Assembly (NCBI GenBank): GCA_947630595.1
Contig: CANRIG010000007.1
Span: 1-64,000, forward strand
DNA from: an uncultured Lachnospiraceae bacterium
GTDB lineage: Bacteria; Bacillota; Clostridia; Lachnospirales; Lachnospiraceae
Reading direction: 5' to 3'
DNA: 64,000 nt
The translations under genes were made by a program, and so were the position numbers. The notes under the pieces were generated by a model. That model did not search any database. It was given only the letters and a program-made list of their open reading frames with translations, and had not been told where the DNA came from. Every line of letters starts with the position of its first letter. The stretch's first letter is position 1. Below are positions 57,941 to 64,000 of this stretch, one piece after another.

Positions 57941-58696
57941 ATGAAAAAGATAGCTGAAATAAAAAAAGAATTCATGCAGGCTGACAGCGCAGACCTGCCC
58001 GCATTGTTTGAGCAGTACGCAGACGATGCGCGCGGCGGCGTTGCCGGCCTGATTGCGCAGTATCGGAAAAAACTGGAGAAGCTGGAGCAGGAGAGGGAAC
58101 GGCTGGCGCAGATGGGCTCTTACGAGCGCCGGTACGCGCACTGCGGCCTGATCTGCGGCGTGGACGAGGCCGGGCGCGGGCCGCTGGCCGGACCCGTGGT
58201 CGCCGGCGCGGTCATTCTGCCGGAGGACTGCGAAATCCTGTACCTGAACGACTCCAAAAAGCTGAGCGCCAGACGCCGCGAGGAGCTGTTTGACGAGATT
58301 CAGGAGAAGGCGGTGGTCTGGGGCATCGGTATGGCTTCGCCGGCGCGCATCGACGAGATCAACATCCTGCAGGCAACCTACGAGGCCATGCGGGAGGCCG
58401 TCGCCGCGCTCGACCCGCAGCCGCAGCTGCTGCTCAACGACGCGGTGCGCATCCCCGGCATCGAGACGGAGCAGGTGCCGATCATCGGCGGCGACGGCAA
58501 GAGCCTCTCGATCGCGGCCGCCAGCGTGCTGGCCAAGGTGACGAGGGACCGGCTGATGCTCGAATACGACCGGATCATGCCGGAGTACGGCTTTGCCGCC
58601 CACAAGGGCTACGGCTCCGCGGCCCACATCGCGGCCCTGCAGAAATACGGTCCGTCCCCGATTCACCGGCGCAGCTTTATCGGGCACTTCGTATAA
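57941..58696 (+). CDS. rnhB: ribonuclease HII
   Basis: A 251-residue enzyme removing ribonucleotides from DNA and RNA primers. An N-terminal ~75-residue helical extension, as in Firmicute RnhB, precedes CGVDEAGRGPLAGPVVAGAVIL near residue 70 (catalytic Asp-Glu), LNDSKKLSARRREELF, NEINIL-like DEINILQATYEAM, GGDGKSLSIAAASVLAKVTRDRLM and HKGYGSAAH. Full length, 35 bases after the third lepB. Confidence 0.95.
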   Translation: MKKIAEIKKEFMQADSADLPALFEQYADDARGGVAGLIAQYRKKLEKLEQERERLAQMGSYERRYAHCGLICGVDEAGRGPLAGPVVAGAVILPEDCEILYLNDSKKLSARRREELFDEIQEKAVVWGIGMASPARIDEINILQATYEAMREAVAALDPQPQLLLNDAVRIPGIETEQVPIIGGDGKSLSIAAASVLAKVTRDRLMLEYDRIMPEYGFAAHKGYGSAAHIAALQKYGPSPIHRRSFIGHFV

Positions 58697-58871
58697 AAGC
58701 CTGCCCTGCGCCAAGGCAGAACAGCCGCAATGCCAAACATAATCCTGAACATAATCCCGTCGCCAGGCTGCCCGCCGGCCGCAATTTGCGCCGGGACAAC
58801 ACAATCGCGGCGCCAGGCACCGCGGAAAGAACAACATTACCTGCATACCCCAGAAACGGAGTACATACGCA

Positions 58872-59222
58872 TTGAATAAGCGCAGCACCGGAACCGCCTA
58901 CGAGAAGAAGGCGCAGCAATACCTGCGGGAACGGGGATACCGCATCCTCGCCTCCAACTACCGCTGCAGGGCGGGCGAAATCGACCTCGTCGCCGAGCAC
59001 GGCGGCTACCTTGTCTTTATCGAGGTCAAATACCGCGCGGACCTTCATGCCGGCTACGGGCTGGAGGCTGTCGACGGGCGCAAGCAGCGGCGGATTCTGC
59101 GCGCCGCCTCCTGGTATCTCGCGCAGCACGGCGGGTACGATCGGCCGTGCCGCTTCGACGTGGTATCGTTTCTCGGGGAGGAGATCACGCTGGTGCAGGA
59201 TGCGTTTCAGCTGCATGCCTGA
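58872..59222 (+). CDS. yraN: YraN family (UPF0102) endonuclease-like protein
   Basis: A 116-residue protein with the restriction-endonuclease-like fold of the UPF0102 family: TAYEKKAQQYLRERGYRILASNYRCRAGEIDLVAEHGGYLVFIEVKYR, containing E...D...ExK catalytic-type residues. Precise function unknown; linked with rnhB in many genomes. TTG start with a GGAG 11 bases upstream. The 175-base gap before it is GC-rich with small hairpins and no gene I can support. Confidence 0.88.
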   Translation: MNKRSTGTAYEKKAQQYLRERGYRILASNYRCRAGEIDLVAEHGGYLVFIEVKYRADLHAGYGLEAVDGRKQRRILRAASWYLAQHGGYDRPCRFDVVSFLGEEITLVQDAFQLHA

Positions 59223-59277
59223 TATCATCCACAGAGAATGCAGCAATTTTCATACTTATCCACAGAAAGGACAACTC

Positions 59278-60153
59278 ATGATGCCGACACTTCGCCGCAA
59301 ATACCGGACGCCCATCCTTCAGGAACAGAATAAAAACGGCGTCCTTTATTTTACCTTTCCTTCCCTGAGCGCGCAGCCGGGCATCGTCCACGGCTTCAGC
59401 AGCCGCATCGGCGGCGTCAGCCAGGGGCAGTTTGCACAGATGAACCTGAGCTTCACCAGAGGCGACGACCCGGACTGCGTGCGGGAGAATTACCGCCGCA
59501 TTGCCGCCGCGATCGGCTTTGACGACCGGAATATCGTCTGCTCCGACCAGACGCACACCAGCAACGTGCGCAGGGTGTCGCGGGAGGACTGCGGCAAGGG
59601 CTATCTGCGCCCGCGCGACTATACCGACGTCGACGGACTGGTCACGGATGAGCCGGAGGTCATCCTGGCAACCTTTTACGCGGACTGCGTGCCGCTTTAC
59701 TTTGTGGACCCGGTGCATCGGGCAATCGGGCTGTCGCATTCCGGGTGGCGCGGCACCGTGAGCGACATCGCAGGCGCGACGGTCGCGAAGATGGCGGCGT
59801 GCTACGGGACAAAGCCGCAGGACCTGATCGCGGCCATCGGGCCGTCGATCTGTCAGGACTGCTATGAGGTGAGCGAAGACGTTATCGAAGAAATCCGCGC
59901 GCATTATCCGCAGGATGTGTGGGACGTTTTGTTTTACCGGAAAGAGAACGGAAAATATCAGCTGAACTTATGGGAGGCCTGCCGCCAGAATATGCTGCGG
60001 GCCGGAATCACGCCCGAACACATCGAGGTGACCGACCTGTGCACCTGCTGTAATCCGGACGTACTGTTTTCCCACCGCGCCTCCCATGGAAAACGCGGCA
60101 ACCTGGCCGCGTTCCTCGGCTTAACCGGCAGCCAAGGCCGACCGGTCGTATGA
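59278..60153 (+). CDS. pgeF: peptidoglycan editing factor PgeF (YfiH/laccase-like)
   Basis: A 291-residue multicopper-polyphenol-oxidase-like (DUF152) protein. PgeF in E. coli removes wrongly incorporated L-Ser from peptidoglycan precursors; an adenosine/purine nucleoside activity is also reported for the family. Metal-site motifs: CSDQTHTSNVRRV near residue 85, ADCVPLYFVDPVHRAIGLSHSGWRGTV near 140, IGPSICQDCYEV and CTCCNPDVLFSHRAS. ATG 59278 behind AGAAAGGACAA; the track's extension overlaps yraN. Confidence 0.9.
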   Translation: MMPTLRRKYRTPILQEQNKNGVLYFTFPSLSAQPGIVHGFSSRIGGVSQGQFAQMNLSFTRGDDPDCVRENYRRIAAAIGFDDRNIVCSDQTHTSNVRRVSREDCGKGYLRPRDYTDVDGLVTDEPEVILATFYADCVPLYFVDPVHRAIGLSHSGWRGTVSDIAGATVAKMAACYGTKPQDLIAAIGPSICQDCYEVSEDVIEEIRAHYPQDVWDVLFYRKENGKYQLNLWEACRQNMLRAGITPEHIEVTDLCTCCNPDVLFSHRASHGKRGNLAAFLGLTGSQGRPVV

Positions 60154-60187
60154 TATAAAAATGCGAAAGCGGCTGCCACAAAAAACA

Positions 60188-60323
60188 GGGCTTGGCATGC
60201 TCCAGTTGTCCACATGTCTGAGACATCTGTCTGATCTGAGGCGGATGCAGTCCGCCGCGGACAGACAGATGTAACGAAGACTAAGTGAACAACTGGAGTG
60301 TGCCAAGCCCGTCTTGTTTTTTT
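60188..60323. repeat. nested palindrome and bidirectional terminator between pgeF and the prs-like gene
   Basis: Outer arms GGGCTTGGCATGCTCCAGTTGT (60188-60209) and ACAACTGGAGTGTGCCAAGCCC (60289-60310) match at 20 of 22 positions. Inner arms ACATCTGTCTG (60223-60233) and CAGACAGATGT (60262-60272) match perfectly, and GGCGGA/TCCGCC forms the tip. T-runs follow on both strands. It is much larger than a normal terminator. Confidence 0.75.
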
Positions 60324-60336
60324 GTATTTAAAACAT

Positions 60337-61509
60337 TTACCGGCCGCGCCTGGACTCCAGCAGCTCATTGATCTTCCCGGTCGGGGATTCGATCTTGCTC
60401 AGGGTGATGTCGTGGTTCAGAGACTCGATGATGGTCGCCAGGAATTTGGTCATGTCCGCCTCCGCGTAGTAGGGCTTCGTGAACAGCTCCGGGTCGCGGT
60501 AGTTGAGGTTGGTGGTCACGACCTTGTCGATATAGCCTTTTTCATAATACTCGTCGAACTTGCGGAAACCGTCGGTAAAAAGGCCGAACGTCGTACAGAC
60601 GAAGACGCGGCTGGCGCCCCGCTCCTTGATCTGTCTGGCCACGTCGAGCATGCTGTCGCCGGAGGAGATCATGTCGTCCACAATAATCACGTCCTTGTCC
60701 TCCACGGAATCTCCGAGAAATTCATGCGCGACGATCGGATTCTTGCCGTTGACGACGGTGGAGTAGTCGCGTCTCTTGTAGAACATACCCATGTCCACGC
60801 CGAGAATATTGGAGAAATACACCGCGCGGCTCATCGCGCCCTCGTCCGGGCTGATGATCATCAGGTGGTCGTTGTCGACGCTGAAATCCGGCACGCTGTC
60901 AAACAGCGCCTTGAGAAACTGATAGGTGGGCATAAAGGAGTCGAAGCCGCTCAGCGGGATGGCGTTCTGGACGCGCGGGTCGTGCGCGTCAAAGGTGATG
61001 ATATTGGAAACGCCCATGTCGGCCAGCTCCTGCAGCGCCAGGGAGCAGTCCAGGGATTCGCGCTTCGAGCGCTTGTGCTGGCGGCCTTCGTACAGGAAGG
61101 GCATCACGACATTGATGCGCTTCGCCTTGCCGTTGGCCGCGGAGATGATGCGTTTTAAGTCCTGATAGTGGTTGTCCGGGGACATGTGGTTTTCATAGCC
61201 GCACACCGTGTAGGTGAGGCTGTAATTGCAGACGTCCACGAGAATGTAGAGGTCTGCGCCGCGGACGGAGTCGTTGATCTGGCCTTTGCCCTCGCCGGTG
61301 CCGAACCGCGGGCATTGGCATTCTAATAGGTAGGAATCGGAAATGTAACCGGGCAGCAGAGCTGTGTCCCCGTATACGAAATGGGAGTCCTTTCTTGACT
61401 CGACCAGACACTGGTCCACCGCCTTCCCGAGCTCAAGGCAGCCCTCGAGGGCGGCAATCTTTAACGTGCCAACAGGCAGTATGTGTTCCGTTTTATCAAA
61501 GTCAGCCAT
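60337..61509 (-). CDS. divergent ribose-phosphate pyrophosphokinase family protein
   Basis: A 390-residue protein of the PRPP synthetase/phosphoribosyltransferase fold. INVVMPFLYEGRQHKRSKRESLDCSLALQELADMG near residue 140 resembles the flexible loop and substrate region of Prs, FDAHDPRVQNAIPLSGFDS the FD.H motif, LMIISPDEGAMSRAVYFS the ATP/ribose region, and DVIIVDDMISSGDSMLDVA the PRPP loop. It is ~75 residues longer than the usual ~315-residue Prs, with an N-terminal extension rich in Cys. It may make PRPP or be a specialised paralogue. Own promoter, converging on pgeF. Confidence 0.82.
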   Translation of the reverse strand: MADFDKTEHILPVGTLKIAALEGCLELGKAVDQCLVESRKDSHFVYGDTALLPGYISDSYLLECQCPRFGTGEGKGQINDSVRGADLYILVDVCNYSLTYTVCGYENHMSPDNHYQDLKRIISAANGKAKRINVVMPFLYEGRQHKRSKRESLDCSLALQELADMGVSNIITFDAHDPRVQNAIPLSGFDSFMPTYQFLKALFDSVPDFSVDNDHLMIISPDEGAMSRAVYFSNILGVDMGMFYKRRDYSTVVNGKNPIVAHEFLGDSVEDKDVIIVDDMISSGDSMLDVARQIKERGASRVFVCTTFGLFTDGFRKFDEYYEKGYIDKVVTTNLNYRDPELFTKPYYAEADMTKFLATIIESLNHDITLSKIESPTGKINELLESRRGR

Positions 61510-61548
61510 TCTTATCCTCCAGTGTACACGACATTTTTCTACACTGTA

Positions 61549-61577
61549 TTTATATCATTTTGCGGCGGGTGCGTCAA
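61549..61577 (-). promoter_or_regulatory. promoter of the prs-like gene
   Basis: On the minus strand TTGACG and TATAAA are 17 bases apart, about 40 bases before the ATG. Confidence 0.6.
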
Positions 61578-61601
61578 GGCATATATCGGCGGCAAAAGCG
61601 G

Positions 61602-61630
61602 TTGAAGAAACGGGAATGATCGGCTATAAT
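61602..61630 (+). promoter_or_regulatory. promoter of the DUF512 gene
   Basis: TTGAAG (61602-61607), 17 bases, TATAAT (61625-61630). Divergent from the prs-like promoter, about 25 bases apart. Confidence 0.65.
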
Positions 61631-61665
61631 GAAGAAAGCAGAAGAAAGGGGAGCAGATAATAAAG

Positions 61666-63030
61666 ATGAAAAAAACGGAGCATAAAATCCGCGAAGTCCT
61701 GCCGGACAGCATCGCGCAGGAGCTGGAGGTAGCGCCCGGCGACGTGCTGGTGGCGGTGAACGGCCAGCCGGTGGAGGACGTATTCGATTACCATTACCTC
61801 ACGAACGAGGAATACCTGACCGTATTGATCCGCAAGCCGGACGGAGAGGAATGGGAGCTGGAAATCGAGAAAGAATATGAGGAGGACCTGGGGATTGTCT
61901 TTGAAAATTCCCTGATGGACGATTACCGTTCCTGCAGCAACCGCTGCATTTTCTGTTTCATCGACCAGATGCCGAAGGGCATGCGCGAGACACTGTATTT
62001 CAAGGACGACGACTCCAGGCTTTCGTTTCTGCAGGGAAACTATGTGACCCTGACCAACATGAGCGACCACGACATCGACCGCATCATCCGCTACCGCCTG
62101 GAGCCGATCAACATTTCGTTTCAAACGATGAACCCGGAATTGCGCTGCCGGATGCTGAACAACCGCTTCGCCGGCGATATTTTCCCGAAGGTGGAGCGGC
62201 TGGCCGCGGCCGGCATCGAGATGAACGGGCAGATCGTGCTCTGCCGGGGTGTCAACGACGGCGCAGAGCTGGAGGACTCCCTGCAAAAGCTGACGCGGTA
62301 TCTGCCGTCCCTGCGCAGCGTTTCCGTGGTGCCGGTGGGGCTGACGCGGTTCCGCGACGGCCTCTATCCGCTGGAGCCGTTCACTCCGGAGGATGCAGGG
62401 GCAGTCATCGACTGCATCGAGGCCTGGCAGAAAAAGATATTCTGCACGCACGGCCTGCACTTCGTGCACGCCTCCGACGAATGGTATCTGCTGGCGGGGC
62501 GCGAACTGCCGGAGGCGGAGCGCTACGACGGCTACCTGCAGCTGGAAAACGGCGTGGGCATGCTGCGGCTGCTGTGCGAGGAGGTGCGGGAGGCGCTCAC
62601 AGATTATAAAAAGGCAGTGAAGGAGCGCCCCGCGGCCGGCGAAAGCCACACAGAGCTCTCCCTGGCCACCGGCCTGCTGGCCGCGCCCTGCCTGCGGCTT
62701 CTGTATGGAGAAATCCATGAGCAGTTCCCGCAGGTGACGCTGCACATCCATGAGATTCGCAACGATTTTTTCGGCGAGCGCATCACCGTTTCCGGCCTGC
62801 TGACCGGCGCCGACCTGATCCGGCAGCTGAAAGGGAAACCGCTGGGAGAGGAGCTTCTGCTCCCGGTCAACATGCTGCGCAGCGGCGAGCAGGTCTTTCT
62901 GGACGACGTCACGGTGGAGGAGCTGGAAAAAGCTTTACAAATAAAAGTACGTATTGTAAAATCAAGCGGATACGATTTCTTCCGGGCCGTCACCGGCCTG
63001 GAGCCAGACAAGGAGGACACGGATGAGTAA
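61666..63030 (+). CDS. DUF512 radical SAM-like protein with an N-terminal PDZ domain
   Basis: A 454-residue protein. Residues ~5-80 form a PDZ-like domain ([32 protein letters not shown]). A radical SAM cluster motif [32 protein letters not shown] (C-x3-C-x2-C) lies near residue 90. The rest, with [18 protein letters not shown] and [19 protein letters not shown], is DUF512. Such proteins are found mainly in anaerobic or cyanobacterial genomes, often beside der, and no reaction is established. The stop overlaps the der start by eight bases. Own promoter. Confidence 0.9.
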   Translation: MKKTEHKIREVLPDSIAQELEVAPGDVLVAVNGQPVEDVFDYHYLTNEEYLTVLIRKPDGEEWELEIEKEYEEDLGIVFENSLMDDYRSCSNRCIFCFIDQMPKGMRETLYFKDDDSRLSFLQGNYVTLTNMSDHDIDRIIRYRLEPINISFQTMNPELRCRMLNNRFAGDIFPKVERLAAAGIEMNGQIVLCRGVNDGAELEDSLQKLTRYLPSLRSVSVVPVGLTRFRDGLYPLEPFTPEDAGAVIDCIEAWQKKIFCTHGLHFVHASDEWYLLAGRELPEAERYDGYLQLENGVGMLRLLCEEVREALTDYKKAVKERPAAGESHTELSLATGLLAAPCLRLLYGEIHEQFPQVTLHIHEIRNDFFGERITVSGLLTGADLIRQLKGKPLGEELLLPVNMLRSGEQVFLDDVTVEELEKALQIKVRIVKSSGYDFFRAVTGLEPDKEDTDE

Positions 63031-64000
63031 GCCTATCGCAGCAATCGTCGGCCGTCCCAACGTCGGCAAATCCACGCTGTTCAACGCGCTGGCGGGCGCC
63101 AACATCGCCATCGTCAAGGACACGCCGGGCGTCACCCGGGACCGGATTTACACCGATGTGGAATGGCTCAACATAAATTTCACCCTCATCGACACGGGAG
63201 GCATCGAGCCCGACAGCTCCGATGTGATTCTCTCGCAGATGCGCGACCAGGCGCAGATCGCGATCGACACCGCCGACGTCATTCTCTTTATGGTCGACTG
63301 CCGGCAGGGCCTCGTGGACTCGGATTCCAAGGTCGCGGACATGCTGCGGCGCTCGCACAAGCCCGTCGTCCTGGTCGTCAACAAGGTCGACGATTTTGAT
63401 AAATACATGTCCGACGTCTACGAGTTTTACAACCTCGGCATCGGCGACCCGATCCCAATCTCCGCCAGCAACAAGCTCGGCATCGGGGACATGCTCGACC
63501 GCGTCGTCAGCTATTTTGAGGACGGCGACGGGGAGGAGGAAGAGGAGGAGCGCCCGCGGATTGCCATCGTCGGCAAGCCGAACGTCGGCAAATCCTCCCT
63601 CATCAACAAGCTCCTCGGGGAGAAGCGCCTGCTGGTATCGGATATCGCCGGCACCACGCGGGACGCGGTCGACACCGTGGTGACCTGGGAGGGCCGGGAG
63701 TACGTCTTCATCGACACCGCCGGGCTGCGCCGCAAGAACAAAATAAAAGAAGAACTGGAGCGCTACAGCATCATCCGCACCGTGACCGCGGTGGAGCGGG
63801 CCGACGTGGTGGTGATCCTGATCGACGCCACCGAGGGCGTGACGGAGCAGGACGCGAAGATCGCCGGGATCGCGCACGACCGCGGCAAGGGCATCGTGAT
63901 CGCCGTCAACAAATGGGACGCCATCGAGAAGGACGACAAAACCGTTTACAAATACACGAACGACGTGCGCGCCACGCTTTCCTACATGCCCTACGCGGAG
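63023..64000 (+). CDS. der: ribosome-associated GTPase Der (EngA), partial at window end
   Basis: An open frame of at least 326 residues starting at ATG 63023 (behind AAGGAGGACACGG) and running off the window, which is why it is not in the track. Two GTPase domains in tandem are visible: G1 [16 protein letters not shown] at residue 8 with DTGGIE, NKVDD and SASNKLG; and the second G1 [16 protein letters not shown] near 182 with DTAGLRRK and NKWDA. Between them is an acidic linker ([10 protein letters not shown]). The C-terminal KH-like domain lies beyond the end. Der acts in 50S assembly. Confidence 0.95.
   Translation, partial: MSKPIAAIVGRPNVGKSTLFNALAGANIAIVKDTPGVTRDRIYTDVEWLNINFTLIDTGGIEPDSSDVILSQMRDQAQIAIDTADVILFMVDCRQGLVDSDSKVADMLRRSHKPVVLVVNKVDDFDKYMSDVYEFYNLGIGDPIPISASNKLGIGDMLDRVVSYFEDGDGEEEEEERPRIAIVGKPNVGKSSLINKLLGEKRLLVSDIAGTTRDAVDTVVTWEGREYVFIDTAGLRRKNKIKEELERYSIIRTVTAVERADVVVILIDATEGVTEQDAKIAGIAHDRGKGIVIAVNKWDAIEKDDKTVYKYTNDVRATLSYMPYAE

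Noticed and set aside
59011-59277. Long N-terminal extension of pgeF in the ORF track
   Set aside because: It overlaps yraN out of frame. ATG 59278 has a good ribosome site and matches the family start.

Overview
The window looks like chromosome from a GC-rich, spore-forming, low-oxygen Firmicute, most likely a Lachnospiraceae-type Clostridium. This is inferred from gene content: a cotJABC spore-coat operon, pta-ackA, a potABCD polyamine transporter with its own XRE-cupin regulator, an ACT/DUF711 pair, a DUF512 radical SAM protein next to der, and the conserved blocks rpmF-plsX-acpP-rnc-smc-ftsY and ylxM-ffh-rpsP-khpA-rimM-trmD-rplS-lepB-rbgA-rnhB. No species can be named from the sequence alone.

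Layout. 0-2.9 kb: an Lsa/CplR-type ABC-F ribosome-protection gene behind a complete-looking attenuator (promoter, three-codon leader peptide, alternative hairpins, intrinsic terminator), then a methyltransferase. 3-4.5 kb: cotJABC on the minus strand, with a repeat-expanded CotJB. 4.6-15 kb: ftsW, gltX, a short UvrD-type helicase, exonuclease III, a GH13 debranching-enzyme homologue that has lost two catalytic residues, luxS and trpS. 15-23 kb: a nested palindrome, then a minus-strand xre-potABCD-rluA operon, a divergent beta-propeller lactonase and aroC. 23-28 kb: a LysM mini-protein, a rhomboid-fold membrane protein without the serine motif, an LTA-synthase-like enzyme, lysA and tRNA-Leu(CAA).

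28.2-31.5 kb is an AT-rich accessory island just after tRNA-Leu. It holds a probable type I toxin-antitoxin locus (26-residue membrane peptide plus convergent antisense RNA), a secreted SH3 protein, a phage-type S24 repressor with paired operators, a Cro/DUF739-like gene broken by a stop codon, and several tiny ORFs. No integrase is visible.

31.6-64 kb is mostly housekeeping: an orphan zf-HC2 anti-sigma-like protein, polA, coaE, a YycJ-type hydrolase, ACT/DUF711, tmcAL, pta-ackA, the fatty-acid/RNase III/SMC/SRP-receptor block, ilvA, the SRP/ribosome block with three signal peptidase I paralogues around rbgA, rnhB, yraN, pgeF, a divergent PRPP-synthetase, the DUF512 protein, and der running off the end.

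Two themes cut across genes. Several proteins carry in-frame tandem repeats of 5-30 residues (CotJB, TmcAL twice, a signal peptidase, the SH3 protein, the anti-sigma-like protein). Two large nested palindromes lie at operon ends. The best candidates for new biology are the toxin locus with mirrored promoter modules and a sequestered Shine-Dalgarno, the ABC-F attenuator, the debranching pseudoenzyme, and a near-leaderless promoter for ylxM-ffh.
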